A stretch of 64,000 nt of DNA from Sipunculus nudus. Its lineage: Eukaryota > Annelida > Sipuncula > Golfingiida > Sipunculidae. This document shows positions 37,772 to 47,950 of this stretch, in pieces. The notes beneath the pieces were generated by a model. That model had not been told where the DNA came from. It saw only the letters and a program-made list of their open reading frames with translations, and did not search any database. A program made the position numbers and the translations under genes. The DNA lies in contig CM049313.1 in assembly GCA_026874595.1 (NCBI GenBank), forward strand, positions 73,462,659-73,526,658, written 5' to 3'. The first letter of the stretch is position 1, and every line of letters starts with the position of its first letter.

Positions 37772-37775
<4 letters not shown>
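37353..37775 (+). mobile_element. TRIM-like miniature LTR retrotransposon
   Basis: Two direct repeats (about 37353-37520 and 37635-37775) share GACATAAGA, CGGACCGAA, TCGGCCCAATG and TTTTCCCCTGAACAATTT. Three bases after the first lies TGGGGGCTCATCC (37524-37536), resembling a primer-binding site for tRNA-Pro. Just before the second lies the purine tract AAGAGGGGG (37626-37634). The left repeat opens with TG and ends GTAACA. Flanks are TATAT on both sides, but the surroundings are TA-rich. The whole element is about 423 bp with no coding capacity. Confidence 0.65.

Positions 37776-37832
<57 letters not shown>
37776..37832. repeat. (TA)n microsatellite
   Basis: TA tract directly following the TRIM-like element. 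Confidence 0.95.
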
Positions 37833-37840
<8 letters not shown>

Positions 37841-39888
37841 TATACATTATTACATAATATATATATTACATATATGAGAAATTAATTTATGATTATTATC
37901 ATTCATTATTTGAAATTATTTTATATTGCATAGAGTACATTATAAGTTATCATTGACTTACTAGTAAATGAGGTTTATTTGCATCATTCTTACAGAAAAG
38001 GTGGGGCGTCTCCCTTTACGTATTACTCTTGGGTAAAAAAAGTTTACCAGGACACGGCTTGTTGACAGAGAACGGGAACGTTTGTGATTCATGATACGGG
38101 TTGGGGGTGTGCTGCACCAAGAATCACTAACAATAAGTATTACAGACATAAGTGAACTAGCACTCCCGATGTCGCCCAGGGGTCACAGGTGTCCTATTCT
38201 ATATTTCTAACAATTCACCAGTGATCACAAGAGTTTGCTTATTTTCCCAAATCCCATATTTATTCTCACTTGGGCAAACATTCCATCGCATAGTCCTCTG
38301 AACTACTGTCCCTGAAACGTATACATTGCTACTTAAGTCCACATCACTAATAACACACTAATATCACAGTGGTCAATATTCCATCCACTCTTCCCATTTC
38401 AATCTTTACAGATTTTAATCTTTTAATCTTTACAGACATAATACTTATTTTATATACAAGTCGTACCCGCAGGTCTACATCTATATAGAATTGATAGAGC
38501 CGTTACCAGTGCAAGTTGCATTATAAATATCCCCATGTGCTAGCGCCCGTCCAGCAGAAGAGTTCTTGGTCTTAAAAGGTATGTGATATAGCTTTTATTT
38601 TTCACCGACAGTACAGTGTTCCTGTAAATGTCTTGTATTTCTGACTGAAGTGGTTCCGCATGTTTTATGTTATATAGATAGCTAAAATTAATTACCTTCA
38701 CACCGTAAGTTAATTGTTAATTTAAAGAACCATAAAAAGCCGACTCATTAAATTAAACTTCTATACCAGCTTCTGACATTATTTCTGCGATTTGCTGATA
38801 CAATAATATACATTTGATTTGACAAGATGTATTCCTTTAAAATCTTGGATCAGTACAATCAAAACACATGCCTTTGTACAACTTAATAATTTAAATACTG
38901 CCACATTTTACCTGTTTAAAATTAAATAAATCCCGGGAGTTAATTTTTTAAAACTATTTGAGGATATATATTTCAGTCATACAACACTGTCACGGGGGAA
39001 ATTTTCATTTTACGCGAAATATAAAAATTCCATCTTACTCTCTGTCCCAGGAGATAAAGTTTAATAACATAAATATACGGTAGAAAATAAATAGTTTTAA
39101 CTTTATTTCTTAATTTTAATTGTAATGCCAATTTTAACCTGTGTAAAAGCTTTGACAATATTTTATTGATCAAATATTCGCATTTAAAAAATTTAAAAGT
39201 ATTTGGTCCATCTTTAAAGTGAACTCTAAAAATAAATTGTAATCTAATCTAAATCTTTCAGTTATTAATTTTTAGATAACCGAATTATCAGAAAATCTAT
39301 CGTTTTAAAGGATCGGGAATATTTTTTTTTTCTCTCTTCTTACTAGATTATGAGAGAAACATATGTCACACATGCCTTGGCCAATTCAGGACAAGTAGTT
39401 GAATTTCAAATATCTGACAGGCTGGAGAGTTAGAGTCCCGAGTCCGTTACGTATAATTAAAACATACGACAAACATCGGCTTTGGATTAAGTGGAATTCC
39501 ATCCTTGGACTGTAAACTGTCTCTGAGTATGAGGTTAAGAATGTTATGATTGAACCTACGCCAAGACGGGCTGGTCTCAAGATCAACATTGTACACAGTC
39601 ATGGTCAAACAGGAACTCAATCCTAAAGAAGAAAGGAAGTCTTCTTCTCCGTATATAAGTACAGCAGCCAATGTATGCATAAAATATAGAGGTCAGTGCA
39701 CTTTATTAGGCGACGACTATAAGAAGGCAACTCTTACTCAAAGAACCCATACCTCTGCCAAGGCAGGAATATTAAAGGACAGAGCAGAGTCCTGCCCCTG
39801 TATACTTGTTCATGCAAATGTAAACGCAAATGTTACAAAGTTTTCTTGTGCCTAGAGTAAGGCTAAACAACATTGGATTAACCTATGA

Positions 39889-39889
<1 letters not shown>
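37833..39889. other. Intergenic, no recognised gene
   Basis: No supported feature seen. Confidence 0.5.
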
Positions 39890-39928
<39 letters not shown>

Positions 39929-39948
39929 TATATATATATATATATATA

Positions 39949-39987
<39 letters not shown>

Positions 39988-39988
39988 T

Positions 39989-40057
<69 letters not shown>
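39890..40057. repeat. Interrupted (TA)n microsatellite
   Basis: TA tract with regular phase breaks (TAAT steps), about 168 bp. Confidence 0.95.
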
Positions 40058-40060
<3 letters not shown>

Positions 40061-40734
40061 TGGTCGACAGAAGGCCAAACATTATTTCCAAGCGATGTTT
40101 AAAAATATTTTTAAAAGTAGAATTTCAAATTGTTTTTCAAGAAACTCACTTAAATTTTAAGCCATTTTTTTTCTTTCATTCCTTCAGATTCTTTCGAGTT
40201 TTGAGTGTCTAAATGATTGGAGACTAGATAATTTACTAAAGCTAAGTGCGCAAATAATTACGGATCTTGTACATAATTTGCAGTATAATTTACTCGTTGA
40301 AAGTGAACCCATGAAGTGCTATATCAAAGGCATCCGCTTAGTAAAGCCAAGTTAAGGCCTGTTTAAAGAATATACCGGTGGAGCCTTTTGAAGCTTATTT
40401 TATCACATTAATACTGCAAAGTCACCTATTGTTAGGGTAAGTACGTGTATGCGCATTCTAACATATAATGTCACCTCCTTCCCCTGCACGGTGCTCCCTT
40501 CTACTAAAGTTGACCCATATAATACAAAATATAAGGAATTTGACGCGGAAGATCCATCGCCATGTATGTGAACTATTGATAATACAAGGGGATCAGGAAA
40601 ATAAAAAATTACTTTTGGTTTATTTGAATCAATATATCCCGAAAGGATGATTTCTCATTGAGACTGTTAAACACTGACCTCCAGGGAGAATTTACTGAAG
40701 AATTATCTGCTGACAGCTCGGTCAGTGTTATTCA

Positions 40735-40866
40735 TTCTGTCTGACAAGTCTCAAGTGGTGGGGAGGGTTTACAGTTACCTGTCCTGTTGGTCGGTACGGG
40801 AATATATAAGCGGGCAGCCAGGGTCCACAGACAAGGAAAGGTGGGGTAGGTGGTGAACTGGAACAG
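40735..40866 (+). promoter_or_regulatory. Gene B promoter and 5' UTR exon
   Basis: TATATAAG at 40803-40810 places transcription start near 40,835. The short exon ends at GAACAG|gtaagt (donor 40867). The next exon begins at 48657 (acceptor atttccag) ten bases before the ATG. The segment upstream of the TATA box (CTGTCTGACAAGTCTCAAG) is duplicated about 285 bp downstream near 41022, within the intron. Confidence 0.65.
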
Positions 40867-41282
40867 GTAAGTGTCTCATAAAGATGATTATTCAATAATA
40901 ATGTGGGAATATGCGAGTTGATTTTTTATATCACTGAGACATGAATGAAATAAAGAGAACGAAGGATGGATGAAAAATAGAAAGAAAGAATAAAAAAGAA
41001 GGACCGATTTGTAATATTATTCCTGTCTGACAAGTCTCAAGTGGCCAGGAGGGCTTACTGTTACCTATCCGGTTAATCGGAAGGACCGATTGACAGAAAC
41101 GAAAAGAAGATGGAAGAGCACTTTAAAGAAGAAGCCCTAGATCTTGCCATTCTTAACTGAATTTAATTATATAGCTTAATTTTTATCAAATTAAATTAAC
41201 TTTTAAATTGAACTGATTTATTCTAATTATTTATTACAAGGTGAGGAATTACATGATTTTTATTCAATATATATATAAATAT

Positions 41283-42002
41283 TGTTACGGTCCCTTTTCA
41301 CACCAAACAACTCAGGCCGAACGCTCAGACACGTTCTCTTCAAATGAATACGTAACCAAAATATGGGTGCAAAAACAGTACTATATTCCTATATTACAAT
41401 ATTTACAATCGTACACAAATAATATAATAGTCAATACATAACGTAATTTATAACCAAGTCTCTGAAGAAAAACTGAGTCTCTAAATAACAAACTGCAACG
41501 AAATACTTAACTGAATCCGGTATACGAGAAACTGAAGTCCATCATCAACACATAATTTGGGCACACACAAAACTGAAGTCCTGTATTAATCCATGTGGCA
41601 CCAAACAAACAAAGTCTCTCCTCTTCTTAAATAATAAAGTTCATGGCGTGGTTCATGGCATTCCGTGGGCTTGGGGACCAAGAGCCCACGGTCACGGTCC
41701 CCGGGGAAAACTGTAACGTGGCGTAGTAAAGTCAATAGTCCCGCCTCGTACTGCAGGCGAGTTCGTTTTATAGGTTTTCAACAATGGGTGGAAACCGCAG
41801 AAGTTTGTGGTTTTGCTTGAGAGAAACGATAGCGCCGGCAGAACTGCAAAACCAGTACTGAATGGTCCAAGAATAGTTTTTATGTTTCTAAAAGCGCGTC
41901 AGTAGTCACTGATAGCGGGGTGGATCCATAAGCGTGGAAACGGGGGCGGCCACACCACTTCGTGGCGCCATCTTCCGATGTCCGGGTGACGTCCATGCAA
42001 CA
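41283..42002 (-). repeat. 3' LTR
   Basis: 720 bp, with TGTTAC and ATGCAACA at its ends on the plus strand. It differs from the other LTR by a 12-bp gap and one clear substitution (TTAACTG versus TTACCTG). Confidence 0.95.
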
Positions 42003-42013
42003 CCCCCACCCTT
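42003..42013 (-). other. Polypurine tract
   Basis: Reads AAGGGTGGGGG on the minus strand, immediately upstream of the 3' LTR; the expected plus-strand primer. Confidence 0.7.
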
Positions 42014-42236
42014 AAAAGAAAGAAGGTAAGGAGAGCAAAGTATTAGCACTGTATGACGAGTATATGAGTAGTTCGACATCTTAAGCATTAGTTTATGCTT
42101 CTTACAGCTAATTAATTATCATCATCACAAATAGTATAATCAGCAATATATTAATACATGTAATATATGTAATACAACTCTTCCAAAGGACAAAACATGT
42201 CCGAGGTTATAACAAGAATCAATCATCAGATCAAAA

Positions 42237-43568
42237 TTAATGACGTCTCGATAACGTATCAGCGATTATGTTATCGGAGCCCTTGATGTGTTTGATAACT
42301 AGGTTAAACTCTGACAGGGCTAGACTCCATCTCATTAATCTCTGATTATTATTCTTCATCTTATGAAGAAATGTTATGGGATTATGATCTGTATAAACAG
42401 TTATATCATACGGCGTAGAGCCCAAATATACTTCAAAGTGCTGTAACGCCATCAATAGTGACAGAGTTTCCTTTTCAATAGTAGAATAATTCTTTTGATG
42501 AGGTAAAAATTTCTTTGAATAGTAGCAAACCGGATGACTTATGTTAAAGTCATCGTCTTGGATGAGCACAGCGCCTACACCGCAATCGCTGGCATCCGTC
42601 ATGAGAGAAAACGGTTTATCAAAATTTGGAGCCTGTAACACAGGTGCACTTTGTAATATAGCTTTGGCTCTTTCAAAAGCATTTTGACAGTTTTTATTCA
42701 AATGGAATTTTCTGTCCTTTTTCAATAGGTCCGTTAACGGATTCACAACTTCTGCAAAGTTCTGACAAAATTTCCTGTAATACCCAGTCATTCCTAAGAA
42801 TCGCATTAGTTCCTTGCGATTAGTAGGAACTGGAAATTCTACGATAGCAGATACTTTACTGGCAATTGGTTTTACACAACCTTGACCTACTTCGTGCCCT
42901 AAATATGTTACAGTTGCACGACAAAAATCACTCTTGGCAAGATTAACTGTCAATCCTGCTTTTTTCAGTCTCTCAAAGAGTTCTACCAAACTTTGTTTAT
43001 GATCTTCCCATATGTGATTGTATACAACAACATCATCAATATAGCAAGTACAGTTATCTAAGCCAGATAATACACAATTCATAAGTCTCATGAAGCAGGC
43101 TGGCGCATTTTTCATTCCGAAGGGCATAACTTTGTACTGGAACAAACCGTTTGGCGTTACAAACGCAGATATTTGCTTAGCACGTTCGGTAAGAGGTACC
43201 TGCCAATAACCTTTTAACAGATCTAACTTGCTAATATGCGTAGCAGATCCAATCCTATCAATGCAATCTTCCACTCTGGGCAAAGGGTAAGTATCTGTTA
43301 TTGTTACAGTGTTAACTTTTCGATAGTCTGTACAAAATCTGTAGGTCATATCAGGCTTCTTTATCAACAAACATGGGGAACTCCAGGCACTACTGCTGTT
43401 TTCAATAATATCATTCTCTATCATATACTTTATTTCATTCTTTAGGGCTTGTAACTTTTGGGGACCAGCTCTATATGGTGCCTGTTTAATAGGGGAAGCA
43501 TCTCCAACGTCTACATCATGCTGTAGTACATTAGTTCTACTGGGGACATCAGGAAATAAAAGAGTCAT
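42237..43568 (-). CDS. Retrotransposon reverse transcriptase and RNase H
   Basis: A 443-codon open frame. RT motifs: TDYRKVN, SKLDLLKGYWQVPL, FGMKNAPACF and catalytic YIDDVVVY; then the RT connection with VTYLGHEVG and MRFLGMTGYYRKFC. RNase H follows with TDASDCGVGAVL and TDHNPITFL and ends near ADTLSRRH. All are gypsy type. It is the last pol domain, downstream of integrase. It lies in a different frame from the integrase frame, which ends four codons past the junction. Confidence 0.93.
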   Translation of the reverse strand: MTLLFPDVPSRTNVLQHDVDVGDASPIKQAPYRAGPQKLQALKNEIKYMIENDIIENSSSAWSSPCLLIKKPDMTYRFCTDYRKVNTVTITDTYPLPRVEDCIDRIGSATHISKLDLLKGYWQVPLTERAKQISAFVTPNGLFQYKVMPFGMKNAPACFMRLMNCVLSGLDNCTCYIDDVVVYNHIWEDHKQSLVELFERLKKAGLTVNLAKSDFCRATVTYLGHEVGQGCVKPIASKVSAIVEFPVPTNRKELMRFLGMTGYYRKFCQNFAEVVNPLTDLLKKDRKFHLNKNCQNAFERAKAILQSAPVLQAPNFDKPFSLMTDASDCGVGAVLIQDDDFNISHPVCYYSKKFLPHQKNYSTIEKETLSLLMALQHFEVYLGSTPYDITVYTDHNPITFLHKMKNNNQRLMRWSLALSEFNLVIKHIKGSDNIIADTLSRRH

Positions 43569-44673
43569 AATTTAGCAGGATTTCCTTCAACTCTGATAAC
43601 TGATCGAAATCCAAATGTGACAATTTCTGATCTAAATTATTTAAAATATCAGAGTTGTTCAGTTTTACAGGATGTTCAGTTTTTTTCATGAGAACATCCT
43701 CGGCATTCTTTTCAGTGTCCTTAATGAGTACCAAATTTGTTTGGGGAGGACTAGATTGACATGTTTCCGCTGATCTGTCATGATATTCTTTCAACATATT
43801 TATATGACAAAGTTGTTGCGACTTTCTACGATCAGGAGTATCAATCACATAATTCAAATCGGATTTCTTCTCAACAACTTTGTATGGTCCAGAGTATTTT
43901 GCTTGCAGGGGATGTCCTGGAATTGGGAATAATACCAGAACTTTATCACCAGGTTTAAATTCTCTTTTTGTCGTCTTTTTGTCATACCATACTTTCATTT
44001 TGTTCTGGGCTTTCTTTAAATGTTCTTGGGCGATTTCATTTGCCCTACTTAATTTCTCCTTGAATTCCTGAACATGTTTTAACAAGCTACTTTGAGAACT
44101 GTTTTCCATCCAAGTGTCTTTTAACACCGCCAGGGGGCCTCTTACACAGTGCCCATACACTAATTCAAAAGGGCTAAACCCTAAGCTTTCTTGCACTGCT
44201 TCTCGGGCTGCAAATATCAAAAAGGGTAAACCCTCATCCCACTGGTTCCCAGTGTCAAGACAATAAGCTCTAATCATGTTTTTGAGAGTTTGGTGAAATC
44301 GCTCTAGAGCACCTTGACTCTCAGGATGGTAGGCACTGGATTTGTAGTGTTTTATGCCTAGCTCTGCCATAACCTGGGCAAATATATTTGACATGATATT
44401 TGAACCTTGATCCGTTTGTATTGTTCTTGGTAAGCCAAAAGTAGTAAAAAATTTAACCAGAGCTTCAACAATTTTCTTTGCAGATATAGTTCTAAGAGGA
44501 ATTGCTTCTGGAAATCTAGTTGCAGTACACATGATTGTTAGAACATATTCATTGCCATGTTTAGTTTTTCTTAGCGGTCCTACACAGTCAAGTATTATTG
44601 ATTCAAAACGCATCATGTGTTGTTGGTATGGGCGAGAGTGGCGCAGGACTAATTTGGTGGGTTGGTTTTCCAA
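43549..44673 (-). CDS. Retrotransposon integrase core and C-terminus
   Basis: DDE core: ILDCVGPL, IQTDQGSNIMS and HPESQGALERFHQ, with exactly 35 residues between the second Asp and the Glu. A C-terminal region with GDKVLVLFPIPGHPLQAK and SGPYKV follows, as in gypsy integrases. The matching N-terminal zinc finger is in the next frame upstream, so a frame break near 44,607 divides the enzyme. Confidence 0.92.
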   Translation of the reverse strand: MENQPTKLVLRHSRPYQQHMMRFESIILDCVGPLRKTKHGNEYVLTIMCTATRFPEAIPLRTISAKKIVEALVKFFTTFGLPRTIQTDQGSNIMSNIFAQVMAELGIKHYKSSAYHPESQGALERFHQTLKNMIRAYCLDTGNQWDEGLPFLIFAAREAVQESLGFSPFELVYGHCVRGPLAVLKDTWMENSSQSSLLKHVQEFKEKLSRANEIAQEHLKKAQNKMKVWYDKKTTKREFKPGDKVLVLFPIPGHPLQAKYSGPYKVVEKKSDLNYVIDTPDRRKSQQLCHINMLKEYHDRSAETCQSSPPQTNLVLIKDTEKNAEDVLMKKTEHPVKLNNSDILNNLDQKLSHLDFDQLSELKEILLNYDSFIS

Positions 44674-45556
44674 TCATTTGACACACATGACAAGTTTTAC
44701 AGTATTTCGCCACGTCTCGTTTTAACTTGGGCCAATAGAAGTGTTGGAGAATTTTGTGTTTGGTTTTCCTGACACCCAAATGTCCTGCCATAGGATGATC
44801 ATGTGCAAGTTTTAAGATTTCTGGGCGATACTCGGGGGGAAGTACAATTTGATAAAGAGTATTCCACGTTTCGTCCGCTGGTATGGTGGGAGGTCTATAT
44901 TTTCTGACTAGTACATCATTCTGTAAGGTGAAACAAGTTGGAACTTTATCTGCTTCCTCTTTAGTCAAGGCATTTTCTCTAAGGGAGGCAATATCAGGAT
45001 CTTTCTTTTGCATTTCTATCAAATCATCAGTTTTCATGCTAACTTCTACATTCTTTACACTCCTATCCTTTTTTAACTGTTCATGCCCATTTTGATCAGG
45101 CGATTTCACGCCGTTTGTACTCCTTTGGAGATTTCTATTCAGGGTCTGTTTGCCCTGTACTACATTTGTAGTCGAGTCCTTTGGACTGGGTGTGCCACTT
45201 GGGTCACACGCGGGCGATTTAATATTTACTCGCGTAACAGGCTTTAAGCCACTGACGTCATCGTTTGAATGCGCCATAAAGGTTTGCGAGAGGTCAAGTA
45301 CAGAACTCTCTGGTTTCAGACTTGCCTTTTTACTCATCGCTCGAGTCACTACACAGCCTGGAAATACGCCCGGAAACTCCTGCTGGAGCAGGTCTGTGTC
45401 CCTATCAGTGCTCGGCAATTTTGTCATTCTGGGATCAATTTTCACTCTGTCACCAGCTAAATCGTTGCCTAGGAGGAGCGAAACGCCCTCTACTGGCAAC
45501 TTTGAACAAACTCCTACAGTTACAAATTCAGAGACTAAATCAGATTCTAGTTTCAC
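44603..45556 (-). CDS. Retrotransposon protease C-terminus and integrase zinc finger
   Basis: Begins in the second half of the aspartic protease (VSLLLGNDLAG). A linker follows, then an HHCC zinc-binding domain (HDHPMAGHLGVRKTKH ... CKTCHVC). It stops just before the DDE core because of a frame change. The frame is open upstream of the first Met to about 45,625, where it meets the protease active-site half in the gag frame. Confidence 0.88.
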   Translation of the reverse strand: MKLESDLVSEFVTVGVCSKLPVEGVSLLLGNDLAGDRVKIDPRMTKLPSTDRDTDLLQQEFPGVFPGCVVTRAMSKKASLKPESSVLDLSQTFMAHSNDDVSGLKPVTRVNIKSPACDPSGTPSPKDSTTNVVQGKQTLNRNLQRSTNGVKSPDQNGHEQLKKDRSVKNVEVSMKTDDLIEMQKKDPDIASLRENALTKEEADKVPTCFTLQNDVLVRKYRPPTIPADETWNTLYQIVLPPEYRPEILKLAHDHPMAGHLGVRKTKHKILQHFYWPKLKRDVAKYCKTCHVCQMIGKPTHQISPAPLSPIPTTHDAF

Positions 45557-45587
45557 TCTGTGTAATGGAACTTCTAAAAATTCCGAA

Positions 45588-47060
45588 TTAACGCCCTGGA
45601 CTAGAACTGAACACCCCGCGTAACTCTTTAGAGAAGGGAAGAACAGATTTCAAAACGAGGCTTTGGGTTGCCCCGGTATCCCTTAAGATTTTAACACGGG
45701 CCTTTCTTGCATGGTTACCCTCTAACTGAACAAAGCCATCTGACACAAAGGGCTGAAAGCTCTCGTGGACAGGGCTTTGTGTTTCACCTTTAGTCTCTAG
45801 TTTACTGGGCATTGTTACCGGTTTCATGCTCTGCGTAACAGTCAATGCATTAGGTTTAGGCTTACTTTGACCGTATCTTTTTCTATAACACTCAGATTCT
45901 GTATGCCCCTTGAACTCACAGAATGTACAATATTTGGGTCCAGTCCTAGGTTGTCCCTCTTTATGTTGAGCAGGAGAGTCAGCTTGACTTTTATACTGGG
46001 GTTTACCATGATCGGACTGTGGTTTACCTGAGCCGGAGTGACCCCGATAGTAGGGACTACCCTTTCTCAGACCCAGTTTTGGGCTTTTGCTACCTTCTCT
46101 TTTCTCACCATACCTCCTCCTGTGACTGGTATAACTGGGGCGGTGCGTCAAGGCAAATTCATCTGCCAGGACACCAGCCTCGTTTACATTTCTTACTTTA
46201 TGTTCATCCAAAAATATTTTAATGTCACTACGGATATGCCTTTTGAACTCTTCTATCAAAATTAGTTGTTTGAGTTTTTCAAAATCCTGACCAATTTTCA
46301 TAGACTGACACCATCTATTAAATGCACTTTCTTTATCTCTAGCATATTCAACATGAGTTTGATTTTCTCTTTTGGTGGCATTCCTAAATTTTAAGCGATA
46401 CGCTTCGGGGACTAATTCATAGGCTCTCAGAATGACCTCTTTTACAGTGTCGTAATCCCTGCATTGTTCGTCTGTGAGCGCAGTGTAAACGTCCTGTGCG
46501 TGACCAACCAGAACGCTTTGTAACAACATGGTCCACTGGCCTTTAGGCCAAGCCATTAAAGTGGCCACCCGTTCAAAATAACTGAAATAACGCTCCACTT
46601 CCTTTTCATTGAAGGGAGGTACTTTTGTCGAATTTCTGAATAGGAATTCAGACGGCTCATGTGCTTTACGATTTTGAGGATTTTGTAACTCTAACTCTTT
46701 CAACTTAATTTGCGTTTCTCTTTCGATTTCATATCTACGGATTTCTGTTTCAACTTGAGCTTCATATTTCAATTTAAGTTCATACTTTCTCAATTCTAGT
46801 TCTATCGGGTCAATAGCTGTTGCCCCAAGAGGTTCCTTAATAGGTTTTTCCTCCAAATCAGATTCCTCTTTACTTTCTACATCACCATATAATGATTTCT
46901 TAAGTACATTTCTTAAACCCTCTACAGTGTATACCTCCATGATGTCAATATTTAAATATAGAGCAACAATTTCAAGTTCATTTTTCTTTAACGTATACAA
47001 TAAGCTCCTATTTTCTCTTAATTGTGGTATAATTTCATTGGGTTTAAATTCCGTACCCAT
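45588..47060 (-). CDS. Retrotransposon Gag with protease active site
   Basis: 490 codons. The N-terminal half is charged and helical (EIRRYEIERETQIKLKELEL). A capsid-like region follows (RNSTKVPPFNEKEVERYFSY and onward), then a basic linker and a CCHC zinc knuckle (CTFCEFKGHTESEC). The protease motif RDTGATQSLV is at about residue 461. The frame ends shortly after a +1 shift relative to the remaining protease sequence. Confidence 0.92.
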   Translation of the reverse strand: MGTEFKPNEIIPQLRENRSLLYTLKKNELEIVALYLNIDIMEVYTVEGLRNVLKKSLYGDVESKEESDLEEKPIKEPLGATAIDPIELELRKYELKLKYEAQVETEIRRYEIERETQIKLKELELQNPQNRKAHEPSEFLFRNSTKVPPFNEKEVERYFSYFERVATLMAWPKGQWTMLLQSVLVGHAQDVYTALTDEQCRDYDTVKEVILRAYELVPEAYRLKFRNATKRENQTHVEYARDKESAFNRWCQSMKIGQDFEKLKQLILIEEFKRHIRSDIKIFLDEHKVRNVNEAGVLADEFALTHRPSYTSHRRRYGEKREGSKSPKLGLRKGSPYYRGHSGSGKPQSDHGKPQYKSQADSPAQHKEGQPRTGPKYCTFCEFKGHTESECYRKRYGQSKPKPNALTVTQSMKPVTMPSKLETKGETQSPVHESFQPFVSDGFVQLEGNHARKARVKILRDTGATQSLVLKSVLPFSKELRGVFSSSPGR

Positions 47061-47198
47061 ATTTGCAAAGTATCAAGATAACGTGTCTGAGAAATATACG
47101 AGTTCAATTGTAGTTAAATACTAGTTCAATAACTATAAGTTATAGAGACCACTGTGAAATTTTACATCCAAATGTAGCCGTAATTACGAAATACAGGG

Positions 47199-47215
47199 TC
47201 TCGTCGCGGTCGCCA
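47199..47215 (-). other. Primer-binding site, probably tRNA-Arg
   Basis: TGGCGACCGCGACGAGA on the minus strand, three bases inside the 5' LTR. The TGGCGACCG start fits priming by tRNA-Arg; assignment is from memory of the family. Confidence 0.6.
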
Positions 47216-47218
47216 TTA

Positions 47219-47950
47219 TGTTACGGTCCCTTTTCACACCAAACAACTCAGGCCGAACCGTAACACATATGCTCAGACACGTTCTCTTCAAATGAATACG
47301 TAACCAAAATATGGGTGCAAAAACAGTACTATATTCCTATATTACAATATTTACAATCGTACACAAATAATATAATAGTCAATACATAACGTAATTTATA
47401 ACCAAGTCTCTGAAGAAAAACTGAGTCTCTAAATAACAAACTGCAACGAAATACTTACCTGAATCCGGTATACGAGAAACTGAAGTCCATCATCAACACA
47501 TAATTTGGGCACACACAAAACTGAAGTCCTGTATTAATCCATGTGGCACCAAACAAACAAAGTCTCTCCTCTTCTTAAATAATAAAGTTCATGGCGTGGT
47601 TCATGGCATTCCGTGGGCTTGGGGACCAAGAGCCCACGGTCACGGTCCCCGGGGAAAACTGTAACGTGGCGTAGTAAAGTCAATAGTCCCGCCTCGTACT
47701 GCAGGCGAGTTCGTTTTATAGGTTTTCAACAATGGGTGGAAACCGCAGAAGTTTGTGGTTTTGCTTGAGAGAAACGATAGCGCCGGCAGAACTGCAAAAC
47801 CAGTACTGAATGGTCCAAGAATAGTTTTTATGTTTCTAAAAGCGCGTCAGTAGTCACTGATAGCGGGGTGGATCCATAAGCGTGGAAACGGGGGCGGCCA
47901 CACCACTTCGTGGCGCCATCTTCCGATGTCCGGGTGACGTCCATGCAACA
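47219..47950 (-). repeat. 5' LTR with TATA box
   Basis: 732 bp. On the minus strand a TATAAAA box lies at 47720-47714. It has a 12-bp insert (CGTAACACATAT) near its inner end that the other LTR lacks. Confidence 0.95.

Larger units (their letters stand above)
41283..47950 (-). mobile_element. Gmr1-like Ty3/gypsy LTR retrotransposon, about 6.67 kb
   Basis: Two LTRs flank a minus-strand gag-pol. Domain order along the coding strand is Gag, protease, integrase zinc finger, integrase core, reverse transcriptase, RNase H. Integrase before RT is the copia order, but the RT (YIDD) and RNase H are gypsy type. That combination defines the Gmr1-like group. The primer site after the 5' LTR resembles tRNA-Arg, a purine tract precedes the 3' LTR, and 4-bp ATAT flanks are present in TA-rich sequence. 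LTRs are nearly identical, so insertion was recent. Coding is interrupted by three frame changes (near 45,625, 44,607 and 43,560), so this copy is probably non-autonomous. Confidence 0.92.

Noticed and set aside
39852-40091. Tyr/Ile-repeat open frame
   Set aside because: It is the TA microsatellite translated.
43236-46265. Plus-strand open frames inside the retrotransposon, including 45150-45623
   Set aside because: They are antisense shadows of gag and pol with no domain of their own.
41283-47950. An envelope gene making this an errantivirus-like element
   Set aside because: The RNase H frame ends at 42237, about 225 bp before the purine tract, so there is no room for one.
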